A DNA stretch of 64,000 nt from Tubulanus polymorphus (Eukaryota > Nemertea > Palaeonemertea > Tubulaniformes > Tubulanidae). Positions 33,003-64,000 of the stretch are shown here, in pieces. Both the position numbers and the translations under genes were made by a program. Below the pieces are notes generated by a model. It was not told the origin of the DNA, did not search any database, and saw only the letters and a program-made list of their open reading frames with translations. Position 1 is the first letter of the stretch. Every line of letters starts with the position of its first letter. Where the stretch lies: assembly GCF_964204645.1 (NCBI RefSeq), contig NC_134025.1:2795001-2859000 (forward strand). Reading direction: 5' to 3'.

Positions 33003-34435
33003 TTTATTTATACAATGCAACTAATATACAGAATGTTTCGTATATACAATAGGTTATTTAACTCGTGTCATAAAAACAGTTAAGAAGCTAACCTTATACA
33101 TTGTACATGTACCACGAATAACATGGAAATTCCTAATGATATAATGACCAGTCATTTACCCGATACTTCCCCGTGACTCGTTATCACAGATCTAAGTTTC
33201 ATCAGAATCTGGTTCCTTTTCCGTGCTCATGATTTCGAACCTAAATTTTATTTCAAGCAATCAACTTTAAGTAGAGACTTTTTAACAAGTCACACATTAT
33301 TTACAGATATCTATACACCTAAAACATTTTGACCAAAGATCCATATTCCTCTAATCGTTTTTGTCCTTCGACCAAATGCAATCATCCCGAGATATCATGG
33401 ACACTTGAGAATAAAAGAATTCACTTCTGAAATGAATACGCTTCATCACGTGGTGGGAAGGAAATCCTGCATAGTGAAAATTTGTTATACAGATTTCATT
33501 CCACATTACAGTTGGTACGAAATTTACAAGAAATGCAAAATCCAGACATTTTGACTAAATCTAGACGTTCAAATAAATCGTCATCAGATTTTCGATTTTG
33601 ATACTTGTTCAAATAAATGAGGGCGTATTCGAACAATATGAGATTATTCTCGTGAGACTCAAGAGATATCAAGAATTTCTTAGTACACAATTTTAACGTT
33701 TCTACCCATATAAAGGCCCGAACACGTTATGACCGGTCGTGTATATGTGGCCTGGCCCCTCAAACAGGTTATTCACAAAATCAACACATAAATACAGTCG
33801 TACAGTCATCATAACTGGGACATTGAATGAATTATCCAAATGATGACATACACTTGGTAAATGGAATTGGAAACACAAATTTGGATTCAAAAATACAGTC
33901 CTCTAATGAAGACTTAACAGATGAGTTTGACTGTAGAAACTTAGAGGAAATAAACAGTACATGCATTTCACAATATCTCCACACTCTTTTTTCAGAATTC
34001 AAGCAATTACAACTAACATATGCAGCATTAATTACCCAAAACAGTAAAAGGTATACATATATCACCAACAAAATAACACATAGCACCATTTAAAAATTCT
34101 TTAAAGTAGACCAAATCATCATCTACTGCACACGCATTGACTAGCACAAATTCATATAGATGTGTGTCAAATAAATAGATCAAATGTCGTAACTTGGCAT
34201 TGATTGAGTTTTTTCATCCTTGACACCTAATCTAGTACACTTCGGTCAAATGATATGTTAAGTTTATTGACTTGTTGACTTTGACTTCGACTTTTTGGCA
34301 CGGCACAATACAATTCAATTATCTCTTATTAAGTAACATAGACTTGGTGTTAATTTTTCGTAATTCTTTTTAAAAGCCTCATAGAATTGAATGAGCTATA
34401 AATTTTCCTATGTAATACTAGATGGCATCCCGGTA
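33003..34435 (-). other. Probable long 3' UTR of the RhoGEF gene
   Basis: Reverse-complement AATAAA at 33003-33008 is the first convincing poly(A) signal found beyond the RhoGEF stop codon, implying a 3' UTR of about 1.4 kb. Within it, 88- and 85-codon frames overlap on opposite strands at 33827-34093. Neither has splice sites or a recognisable domain, so neither is called. Confidence 0.4.
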
Positions 34436-49824
<15,389 letters not shown>

Positions 49825-52800
49825 CTGAAAAATATAAAAATGATACAACTTTAAAGACATTTGTTTTTGTTTATGACAAACCTACATTGAGTATGTGACA
49901 AACAATGAACATTTTATCATTAGCAGCAGGTCAAATTGCTTCATCTCTGAGCAGTTTTAATAGACAGTTAAGATCCTTGCCCTGGATGGCACCTCGTAGA
50001 GACCAGAGCTTCGAGAACATGAACATGGAAAAATGCAACTGGAAGCAACTATCATTATTACTGCATTATTATCAAACATTACCGACTGTCTCTAAATCAG
50101 GGGATTCGTTAATAATGATTTTCCAAAAATGATAGTTTTAGTATTTGAATTATAATACGCCACATATTTTCAAAGAAATCAACATGGTGCAGTCATGTGA
50201 AATGTTTATTGTCGTTTTATTGGTGGTATTTAAAAGGTTCAGTGTCGGTCAGTAGGCAATTAATTCACCTATACCCTCGTGGTCCACATATAATGAGAGG
50301 AATTCATTTATGCAAGACGACAAAAGGTGTTTTAACAATAAAACTGATATTTACAAGAAAACAGAATTATTTCATTCAATAACCATTGCATTAAAAAAAA
50401 AAAACCCAAAATTTTCCTACCAATCAAACCCTAAATATACACAAGTTTTGCAACAACTTAAAACATAAAACTTTTACCAAAAACAAACATTTTCAGCATG
50501 GTTCCTAGTTGTGTTCGACCTGTATGTGTAAATCCTTTCTGCGATACTTACCTGTGACTAGCATAATGTATGCATCAACTGAGACGTGGGACAATATTGT
50601 GCATCCGCAGACAATCGCAGTATAATAGTTGATATAGCGAGACACACATGACGGGAGGTGAAATCCATGGTGATATCAACCATCGAGACGAGATGAGGAG
50701 GAGGAGCATTGTATATATCACTCGTGTATCGGATAAGAGAATAGAAATATCGATATACGCTCGGAGATACACCGTCAAAAATACCACCGAACATTTATTG
50801 CACAATTACCGATTGCCTGAAATTCTCTTGATCCAGTTTACCCAGCACCGGCTTTACAGCTTGTAAACCGTATTGCGTTACCCCATTACTGACATTGATC
50901 AAACATTGTTTAAAATTCCTCCGCCCCTGACAAAAGAAGTAATGATTGAACCTCGGTGGGTGAATAAGCGTTATTTATTTGGTATTCCAAACTGTAACTT
51001 CAAACAACAATGAAAATCTTTATCCTCCATTTTATAATGTAGTCATTGTTGTCGCTTAGGTATGATTCCAAACTGTTCAGCTGTCTGGCTGTCTGGTAAC
51101 CCAACATCGCTGTTTGTTGTAGGAATGGTCGACAAAAAAACATAATTTCTGCCTTCCAATATTGAAGACCAATCAATTGAACAGCTACTGGCTGAAGTTG
51201 TAATGATGTCAGTCAATTCGAACAGCGTTAAACCAACACGAACGACAAAAATGTTAAGATGTTTTCAAAATTGGAAAGCGCTATTGTACGCGAGTTTCTT
51301 TAAAATATTTATCACTCATACTTTTGGAATTGTTCAACCTGCTTGACCGAGAAATTAGCGACAAATTTCTACCATTCGAATACATTCACAGAAATACTCG
51401 ATGAACCTTTCAAAGAAATAGAAAAACTGAACACGCGAAAAGGCGTTAGAATAATCACTTATCTATGATACCTAATAATAGGTATCCGGTGAGAATTTTA
51501 TGTTTCTGAGTAAAGGTACACTTTATATAGATTGCAAGATATTGTTATCAAGAAGTTATGATATTATATAATGAGTTGATAACAGGTCATAATATTCTAA
51601 TTACTACACTTTATCCCTGAGCAGGTTGTTCTCTGGTGTTGTCATGGAAGGTGTGTAGTTGCCAATATTTGAATTCTTAGAAATCAATGAAGCAACTACC
51701 AGAGACTCATGTCATATTTGCATTTACTCCTACACTTTTGTTAACTGCTCATAATAATCTTGTTTATTAAGTTAATGATATTGGTTGATAAATTTTGTAC
51801 AATCATCATGTATTAGCCTAGCATTTAATTAGAAGTCTTTGAAGTTGAGCATATATACATAGACTTTCGACTGGTGATCTTTGACGTGAGGTTACAACAA
51901 ATTGAAATGTAAAAATTGTATCTACCATTAAATAAAGACCCATTGAATGTACGTAAAAACCCCTAAAAATTCCTTCAATTGATAGCACGTATAACATGAT
52001 CGCTAAAAGCCTGCTAAGGTTTACTTACTCTAGGGACAATATTTTTAGTCTAGGGGTTCAAGTCGGTTGATTAAATCCAACCATTCAAACTCAGTCAGTA
52101 GAATTCAACTACCGGCTAATCAAGAGTGGCCACTTGAAAATTAAAAAAATTTTCTCATAAGGAATTATCATTAATCATTCAGGTTTGAAAATGAACAATC
52201 AATAATAATTGTGACTGTTTCGATTAAAAAAATCTGAATCTGAATTCAGGAGAATGGGAGATTTGTACCATGAGGGGGGAGTTTAACCCGTTACCTTTAT
52301 TGTTATAATGTTAGGTACCCCATGCAGATAGTCTCACATACACAGGTATTTCTCAACAAATAAGTCTATCATTCTTAATGAACTATTAACAGTATTTTGA
52401 AGGTTCACTGACCGGTCATGTGTGACACTATTTAGAACCGTTTAAGATTTCAGAAGCATTATTTCAGCTTGATAATCGCACACAAAAGTAAACTACAAGT
52501 TCAATCTACATTGCTCGCAAGAAAAACTGAACGATTTTGATAATAGTTTAAAACATAATAAATATTTTATGATAATCAACACTTGCCGCCTCATCTGCAA
52601 CATATTGCTCGCTGTATAATACTGATTAGTTCAGCCTATGGAAGCCTATTATTATTCATCAAACGCGAATATTGATCGATAAGCTGAATAGAGATTATTG
52701 GTACTAAATCCAGGGATGGATGTAAAATTCGATGAATGTCATTGTTACCTTTTGCCGTGACAGAAACGCAGTATAGACATACTTCTCATTATTACAGTCT

Positions 52801-55800
52801 GTTCCCGGGATACGACGATATCATTCGACATAATCGGCCATACAAATTCATAGTCAATTCAAAGAAAGTATTAATCGGATGGACATCTGGTTCAAAATCA
52901 ATAGTTCTAAATCAGTTCGTGTAAATACATATTATTAAGTATTAACGGTATCTATTGTTATGGATGAAATTGAATTTTGGGAATGTCCAGATTTGAAAAA
53001 TATTCTTACCTCATAATATACTGTATATATCATATATTCTCTGATTTTGGTTAGTTTATTTGAGTCCATGGTTTCACTAAATATGAAGTATTCACTTCAG
53101 AGCTGATCGTTTTACTTGCAACTTGCCAATAGGCCTAGTACATATTGAGCAAGACAAAACACTCATAACGCACACCTCACAATGATAGATTAAGGCTGTT
53201 TAATTGTCTCCACATGAAATGACCATTGACTTGGAAAAGGTTCAACTAGGCATTCACTAAATAATAGATTGCGGTGGTGTAATTATAAAATTACAAAATG
53301 TAATGGTGCCGTAAACACCGAATTAGACTGGGCCGCAATTGTCCGATCTAAGTAAAAGTAAAATGAGAACAACAAACACTATTGGACCTATATATGAACA
53401 TTCAAAATAAACTCACATGTTCATATTCAAAAAACCTACATTCTGCTCTGAATTACATAAAATAACACACACAGACACACGTACACGTACATCGACTATA
53501 AACTGAGCCGATCTATTTTAACAGTTTATTTCATAAAACACCACCTGTTCCAGTCTACATTTTATTCATATGCTGTAACATTACAGTTTGATAAATAATT
53601 CAGAATCAAAATTCAAATATTCAAAATGAAAGTAAAACAGAAAGTTGATGGTTGATGACAATAATCTGAATACGTGCGATGAATTAGAAGTTATTCTATA
53701 TTTGATGAAACTTTACCCGACATATTCGTGTTTCGTCCCACTAGCAATTCAAATTCATACAAATCAACACTATCCCCTGAGACAAGTGCACATCTCTAAA
53801 AGCCACAAAGCTTATGTCGCGTATGTATCGCTTGAACGAAAGCAAATGTCTGCTGTCCATCTCTGTTATGGATTAAATGTTCGATATTGCCACCTATGAC
53901 GATTATTAATAAATAAGCGCAACATAGAACCCTATTGCTCAGAAAACCCGAGTACATTAAATTTATCATATTTACAGGTATCAGTTTTAATTTCTCCCAG
54001 GGCATATTCATAGAATTCACTGATGTGATGTTGTAATATTATATACGATTAGGTTAACTCCTCCTCAGAGATGGCAACTTCATTAGTCCACGATTTTATT
54101 CAGGTTAAAATGTAATAACACTTAAATAACATCAAAACAATACCCACAATAGACCTAGTATAATAGTGATGGAAAAAATTCATCAAAAATACTCACTTGT
54201 CGAATACTTTTCAGACTATGCAGGTTTTCATACCGACTGGCACGGATAGCGCTGCATTAGTTTTTCGAGCCATCCAGTGTTGACCTGAACATCTGCCTGT
54301 TTTTAATGCCATTGAAACCTGCAAACAAAATCCGGCTGTTAAAAGAATATGTGATCAACACGAAGGTCAGAGATCTGCTACAAAGATCGTCCATATACGT
54401 ACGCACATATCAGTCAGCTATTTCAGTGACAATAATCTGAAGAAAGAATCACATTTTTCTTGCGATTTTGTAATCCAACTCCATTTACAGGTCTAGTCCT
54501 ATATTCGACAGGCATGGAGTTAATTTCAGTTCAATTGGCAAACCTCAATGACGTATATACGTGTGCTTCCAGCAATAGCGACTGTCAAATATTAACCATA
54601 GAAAACGCATGCTTTAGTGGGTTGTTGAGAGAGCTGTGCATTGGCTTGAAAATCTAAACAATAAAGCTAACCGTCTATACAAACAAAATGTTCGTAAAAG
54701 CTACCAGAAAAACCGGACTTACATAAATTAAACATACCTCATTTGTAGAGACTACTGTTTAATTACTCTAACTGTATAAACACAGAACAACCTACGAGAC
54801 AAAAACCAATGTGTGAGGCTTCATTTCAATTTTAATACCAGACTTTGCATAAACCGTTGTAACAGGTGTTTCTCTCTGCAATTCATAATTCTAGCTTGTG
54901 CATAAGAAAAACTATCATTTCAGCAAAAAATTTTGATTACAGATTAAACGAACAATAGACAATGAAACATATTAAATATCATATTATAAATATTAAAATA
55001 TATATATATATATATATGAATTAATTGTTCTTTCAACAGGTTTTTTCATTTCTAGGGTAATAGCAATGCTAGAATTTATTTTTAAAAGGCTTAGGGGTCT
55101 AACCGAATTAGTAGGTACATAACCACACTCCCGGCTTTTAGCTGGCTTAATCGGTGGGTCCAAGTTCCAAAACATCAAGGCTCTACCCTAGCTTTTTTGA
55201 TCTTAAAATAGGGATTGTCCCCGTTTTTTGGTTGGTAAATTTTGTTTGATTTTCTGATTGCTAGTGTCCTTTACAGACCCACCACACCTGCCGGGAGCGA
55301 AACAGGGGGTTTGATTTTGAAATCGGAAACCCTACTTTATGTGATGAGTCCCAGTGGCGAATGCATTAATCCTTGTGGCATGTATTGCGCAATAAATTTA
55401 ATACAGTGGCAGATATTGAGTGAAATTCATAATAAAAGGAGATTATTCTCACCCGTATATGGATGAACATCGTTTAAACTACTCGATCATGTTTTATTAT
55501 GACACAATATTTCTGATATCAAACATTTCGCTCTTTTTACGAGGTTTTAAAGGCTAAATTTAAGTTTATGATTCCCGGTTATTCTCCTACGGCGCAACGT
55601 CCTTGAACGCGTTATCCGCGCGCGAGAACTGCTTAACTAGCTGCCACCGAAAAGAAACCTCGCTTTCCAGTGTTGAAGTCTTCCGAGTGACGAGTTCGGC
55701 AATCTCCGTCATTCCACGTACAAACGAATTCAAGATGGCCGACCTTGATAGTTTCTAAATTGAGAGGTTTGTAAATTAATAATTCGATTATTTCTCGTTT

Positions 55801-56700
55801 GACGATCGCTTCTGATGAGATTTAAGAGCAGTTTAAGATACACTTTGTATATGTTGATATTATCAGCGAAAATGGCCCGATAAGAAACAGTTTGAAAGGG
55901 TATAAGAATAGTTAATTTGCCCAAATTTCTATCCGGAATCCCATCTCGTCTCGACTCCCTGTCACTCCTCATCGATCCGCCGCCGGTCGGCTTTTTTATT
56001 TGTTCAGATGTTATGATTTCTAGAAGCTGAACTCGTATTTATATTTTTAGTTGTTTGAATTAAACTGATCGCTCAACTGAACACAACACTCTCGGCTGAG
56101 ACCTAAACATTCCAGCAACAATATTTAACCTGAAATAGAAGTTCATCATATCATGTCAAGATGAGGTAATTATCACAGGGATGTAAACTGTTCCTGATGT
56201 TCAATCGTTACCATTTGATCTGAGAAATACGAACTGCACTGGTACTTCTTTGGCGTGAAGCAGGACTACTTAGCCTACCAGAATTTAGAAGTGAAAGTTA
56301 CCAAAATTTCATAGAGTCCAATGATTCTTTTTCATTACTGAAGGTTTTAGATAAAATCCCATCATACAAAAGAATAATGAGTCGCCAAAATAATTATGTT
56401 ACAGGTTATGCCTGAAGTTGACAATGAGGTATTAGGACCTTCTGTAATGTCTATTTCAACTTTGAATCCTCGCGTAAAATAATGCAGTTTTCATCTATGC
56501 CTTATGTATTTGACAGTTTTTAAATTGATTGGATTCAGCTGATCAAGTCGGAGAAAACAACGCGCATATCAGGGAATAGTCAGGGAAAATCAAGTCAAAT
56601 AAAAGTGGCCATCCGGTGATAGCACTTTTCAGATATTGGCCATGCTGTCAAGACACTGGCGGGGAAATCTTCAGGAAATTCAGTAATAAGAAAATGCGGT
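49825..56700. other. Large interval with no supported coding exon
   Basis: About 6.9 kb between the RhoGEF start exon (minus) and the first recognised ICA1 exon (plus). The acceptor at 49825 (TTTTTCAG, minus) implies an upstream untranslated RhoGEF exon in here. CpG-rich sequence at 55580-55990 is the likeliest promoter. A (TA)11 tract lies near 54996-55017. Short open frames (for example 53645-53899, 50558-50866) overlap on both strands and look random. Confidence 0.4.
55580..55990. promoter_or_regulatory. CpG-rich promoter candidate for ICA1 (and perhaps RhoGEF)
   Basis: In an AT-rich neighbourhood this stretch has repeated CpGs (GCGTTATCCGCGCGCG), followed by AAGATGGCCGAC at 55733. That is a YY1-type element overlapping an ATG, as often seen at animal transcription starts. 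The frame from that ATG reads MADLDSF and stops unless it splices. Divergent orientation of the flanking genes would suit a bidirectional promoter. Confidence 0.4.
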
Positions 56701-56724
56701 TAAAGGCAAATTGATTGATTTGGA

Positions 56725-60975
<4,251 letters not shown>

Positions 60976-61408
60976 GTAGGTGCATCTTTTTATTTCTTCT
61001 CTTATACAAAGCTTGCAGTGTGTCCTATATTCTCAAGCCGCGATCATTCAGAAATGAATTGGTCTGGACAAACCTGGTTCAAATTTGGTCTGTGCCATTT
61101 ATCAGAGAGCGTGTTTGCGTGTAAATCACTGACTCGTAACTAAAATACTAACAAAATGATGCTGTGGCAAGCGAGTCATTTCCAGAACCAGTCAGCATTT
61201 ACACAAAATGATTTGACCCATACTTAAATTTGGCACGGACCTGATATTTTTGATGTAGCAAAATTAGTTAAACAGGCATGAACCCGTTTGACACCGGTGT
61301 GATACGGTTTGCTGAGGTCTTATCCGGCACGGGTCAATTTTGGCCCAGGTTGTGCGATACTTGTGTGATCGCGCGTTTAAATCCTATATAAAAGTAGATT
61401 CTATGATT
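60976..61408. other. Gap between last visible ICA1 exon and TRIM stop codon
   Basis: It begins with a good donor (GGAG|GTAGGT), so it is ICA1 intron. No further plus-strand exon is recognisable here. Confidence 0.4.
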
Positions 61409-63427
61409 CTATATGTATTTGTATACTCTAACTTTGCCTAAGGCTTCGGTGATAACTAAATGTCCGTCGTTATTGATAGCGATCGCCATCGGATGCCACA
61501 ATCCGTTCATTTTCGATAGAATGAACTTGTGAAAGCGTCCGTCGGGCAGGAGTAAATGAATCCGGTGATTCTGATTATCGGCTACGAATATATACCCGAA
61601 CGCGTCGGTGCAAACTCCGTACGGTTCGAGGATCTGATCCTGTTTGATGCCGTACGTGCCGTACTTCGCCAGGAATTTACCGCTCGCGCTGAAAACTTTG
61701 ATATTCGGCGCCGCCCAGTCGGTGACGATGATATTATCGTTGTTCATCACGGCAACGTAGTACGGATCGGTGAAAAACTCGAAACCCTCTTCGTCCTGAC
61801 CTTTGATTGTTCGTATAACGGCGCCGTCGTCTGGATTATGAATAGTAACCTGTAATGTACCGCAATCGACCACTATTATCTCTCCGTCGCTGTTTACCGC
61901 GATTCCTCGCGGATGTTTAAAGTAACCGGTAATCGTTCTGATATATTCGCCGTTCGTCGTGAATATTTTAACTTCGTCCGATTCGTAATCGGTAATCGCG
62001 ATGTTACCGTCTGGTAATACCGCGGCGTCGTAGGGACAGCCGAGCGCGTGCTCGTCCGAACCGGTGAAATCGCGTACGAATTTCCCATCGTTCGCGTAGA
62101 TTTTCACGCGTTTATTTTCGCGGTCGACGATGACGTATTCGTCTCGCGACGTTACCCCCAGACCGCACGGCCAGATGTCTCGTTCGTCGTATCGCGACGA
62201 TGCCTCGAATTCTACGATTAATTCCGTGATGTTATTTACGGTCGGTAGAACGTTCGATATCGTTAACCCTCGCGGTTCGGATCCGGCGACGCGCTTGATT
62301 CGCGTTCCGTTCTCGAGCGCGATCGCTTTACTCGACAGTTGCCCGAATATAACTTCGATATTTTGCTCGTTCGCGTTCCCCGGATTGAAATCGAGTTTTA
62401 GTTTCGACGAGATTCGATCGGATTCGAGATCGATCAGTCGCGTGAGGCGTTCTCGTAACGTTCGCGCGATGTCTAACCGCTCGTCGTGTTTACCGTGTCG
62501 TCGAATCGTATTCACGAATCGGAGATTATTTCTCAGCACGTTCAAAATTTGATTCGTTCGTTTCATTTTATTCTCGACGTCGCAGATTTCGGTCGTTACG
62601 CGAGTATGCATCGTTTCTAGTAAATGATCTCTGCGTTCGTTAATCAACGCGTGTAAGGTCTCCGCGTGATTTTTAACCCTCTCTTCGACCTGTTTCTCGT
62701 TACTGTTCAATTCCTCGATGTATTTCTTCATGAATTCGACGCTTTTCACTAAATCCGGGTCTTTTCCGTCCAAGTTTTCGATCAGCGAAGATAACTGCTG
62801 GTTGAGTTTTTCGCCGGCTGTATTTATACCGGTGTTCGTCGTGTGCTCTTTGTGGTCGCCGGTCGAACACTCGGCGCAGACCAACTCGTCGCAAGTTACG
62901 CAATATTCGGTCAGATTTTTATCGTCGTGTTTCGCGCACGGAATCGTTTGCGATTCGCGTATGTCGTGATCGTAACGATGATTCTTGATCTCTTTAAACG
63001 GCGCGACCGCGTGGGAACGAGTTATCTTCGTTTTTTGATGAGCCGACGTACACGTCGTGCACAGATTATCCTTACATTCCAGACACCAGCCGGTCGCTAC
63101 TATTTTATGCCCGGTGAAGTTACAGTAATCGCAATATTTCGAATCGGAGTTCTTGCATTCGGCCAGCTCGGCGAGGTCTTCGAAGAATGCGTTCGATTTG
63201 ATCAGATCGATATTCGGCGGGTTTAAAGGCTCATAACAAATCGGGCAGACGATGGATTTCTGGTTGTTTTCGTCGCGTTTTTTTAGAACGCTGTCGAGGC
63301 ATTTGTTGCACACAGTGTCGAGACACGGCAATAGTTTCGCTTCTTTCAGAGAGCGCAGACAAACTTTACACTTAATGACGTCTGAATCTATCAGTTCGGC
63401 CAGTGTTTGCGGGGAATCGGTGTCCAT
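61409..63427 (-). CDS. TRIM-NHL protein (RING, two B-boxes, coiled coil, NHL), 672 aa
   Basis: A single uninterrupted coding exon, starting MDTDSPQTLAELIDSDVIKC and ending RVYKYI. A plausible acceptor (TTTTCTAG) lies just upstream of the ATG, so a 5' UTR intron is likely. Domains: RING about residues 20-66, B-box 1 about 98-140 (CDYC...CLEC...CTTC...H), B-box 2 about 163-200 (CAKHD...CVTC...CAEC...H..H), coiled coil about 205-345, six NHL blades about 415-672. The layout is that of TRIM2/3/32/71-type proteins: RING E3 ubiquitin ligases whose NHL propeller binds RNA or protein. The RING motif C-x-H is C-x-D here (PCLDTVCNKC). Codons are distinctly GC-rich and CpG-rich compared with the flanking AT-rich genes. 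Either nested antisense in an ICA1 intron or just downstream of ICA1. The lack of coding introns suggests retroposition, as in expanded mollusc TRIM families (inference). Confidence 0.9.
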   Translation of the reverse strand: MDTDSPQTLAELIDSDVIKCKVCLRSLKEAKLLPCLDTVCNKCLDSVLKKRDENNQKSIVCPICYEPLNPPNIDLIKSNAFFEDLAELAECKNSDSKYCDYCNFTGHKIVATGWCLECKDNLCTTCTSAHQKTKITRSHAVAPFKEIKNHRYDHDIRESQTIPCAKHDDKNLTEYCVTCDELVCAECSTGDHKEHTTNTGINTAGEKLNQQLSSLIENLDGKDPDLVKSVEFMKKYIEELNSNEKQVEERVKNHAETLHALINERRDHLLETMHTRVTTEICDVENKMKRTNQILNVLRNNLRFVNTIRRHGKHDERLDIARTLRERLTRLIDLESDRISSKLKLDFNPGNANEQNIEVIFGQLSSKAIALENGTRIKRVAGSEPRGLTISNVLPTVNNITELIVEFEASSRYDERDIWPCGLGVTSRDEYVIVDRENKRVKIYANDGKFVRDFTGSDEHALGCPYDAAVLPDGNIAITDYESDEVKIFTTNGEYIRTITGYFKHPRGIAVNSDGEIIVVDCGTLQVTIHNPDDGAVIRTIKGQDEEGFEFFTDPYYVAVMNNDNIIVTDWAAPNIKVFSASGKFLAKYGTYGIKQDQILEPYGVCTDAFGYIFVADNQNHRIHLLLPDGRFHKFILSKMNGLWHPMAIAINNDGHLVITEALGKVRVYKYI

Positions 63428-64000
63428 TTCAAACCTAGAAAATCATAGTGAACTCGATTAGGTTTGCGTTTCGGCAAAGGGAATAATGATATCTGATGAA
63501 TGTCTATATTCAATTCTTAAATCATATTATTATTCATTTGATATTTGAATAGCTGCTTTTAAAACATATTTGCTCAATGAACTTTCATGAATTCTAAGCT
63601 AGTTTTATTGTCAGTACATGTATCGCCGTTATTCAGGTCAACAGAAATTTGTTCAGTTATTTCGTAGTGCGTGCTATACTCTACTATAAGAGCCTCTCCG
63701 GTAAAATTCTAAATTATGTTGATTGCCTTGAAATCGATAGATGGGCGAAATTGATATTCATCTTCAAACAATCATACGTTGAATATTTTATGATACTCTC
63801 GATAATTGTTTCATATTGTATACATTATGCCTGGTATATTCTCAAACTATTAGATATCAGTTTTGTACTTACCGTAATAACGTTTCACTGAACAGTAATA
63901 CTAGTTGTATGTCCAGTAGGTTTAAACGTCAGACTGGACTGTTGAACTGAAGGTATTGTATGTATAAGTCTCAGCTCAGCTCGTGTTGCTAACACCAATA
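63428..64000. other. Upstream of the TRIM gene to window edge
   Basis: Likely holds the TRIM 5' UTR exon and promoter on the minus strand. A plus-strand 80-codon frame at 63649-63891 is hydrophobic and without features; not called. Confidence 0.35.

Noticed and set aside
33827-34093. Possible small protein gene, 88 codons plus
   Set aside because: An equally long frame overlaps on the other strand, there are no splice signals or domain, and it lies in the probable RhoGEF 3' UTR.
50558-50866. Three overlapping frames on both strands
   Set aside because: Mutually overlapping frames of similar length without recognisable composition are expected by chance in this region.

Overview
This is eukaryotic nuclear DNA, AT-rich, with GT-AG introns, single-gene transcripts, tRNA-derived SINEs, short inverted-repeat elements and long (TA)n tracts. 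The calmodulins carry the invertebrate C-terminus (FVTMMTSK in the canonical copy). Together with ICA1, ML-domain and TRIM-NHL homologues, this points to a bilaterian invertebrate. A lophotrochozoan such as a mollusc or annelid is my best guess, but that is inference. Coding sequences below were assembled by eye from splice sites and reading phase.

Layout. (1) 1-4470: a head-to-head pair, an unrecognised charged coiled-coil-like protein on minus (runs off the left edge) and an 8-exon beta-propeller-like protein on plus. (2) 6148-29107: a cluster of nine EF-hand genes of calmodulin type. One is canonical calmodulin. Six are calmodulin-like to differing degrees (two near-canonical), and two are strongly diverged four-EF-hand proteins, one with a Ser/Lys tail. 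All keep the calmodulin exon plan (Met-only exon, then about 31, 144, 243 and 29 nt). Three copies have lost the intron between the 31- and 144-nt exons. A CBM20 starch/glycogen-binding protein gene lies between two mirror-image members. (3) 30440-32745: a GM2-activator-like ML-domain lipid-binding secreted protein. (4) 34436-49824 (minus): a very large Dbl-family RhoGEF of about 2350 residues, with a single 5.1-kb exon, DH-PH at the C-terminus and a predicted N-myristoylation start. (5) 56.7-61 kb (plus): an ICA1/ICA69-type arfaptin-homology BAR protein whose 3' end is not found. (6) 61409-63427 (minus): a TRIM-NHL protein in one coding exon, GC-rich compared with its neighbours.

The genes outside the cluster do not form an obvious pathway. 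The most unusual part is the calmodulin array. Silent-site identity in the 144-nt exon across otherwise diverged copies suggests gene conversion. One copy carries an EF2-type peptide at the matching position of EF3. The pair flanking the CBM20 gene has lost the trimethylation lysine, K115. Non-coding DNA holds several short inverted-repeat elements, a SINE split by a foldback insertion, a 40-bp minisatellite and two CRE-rich patches.
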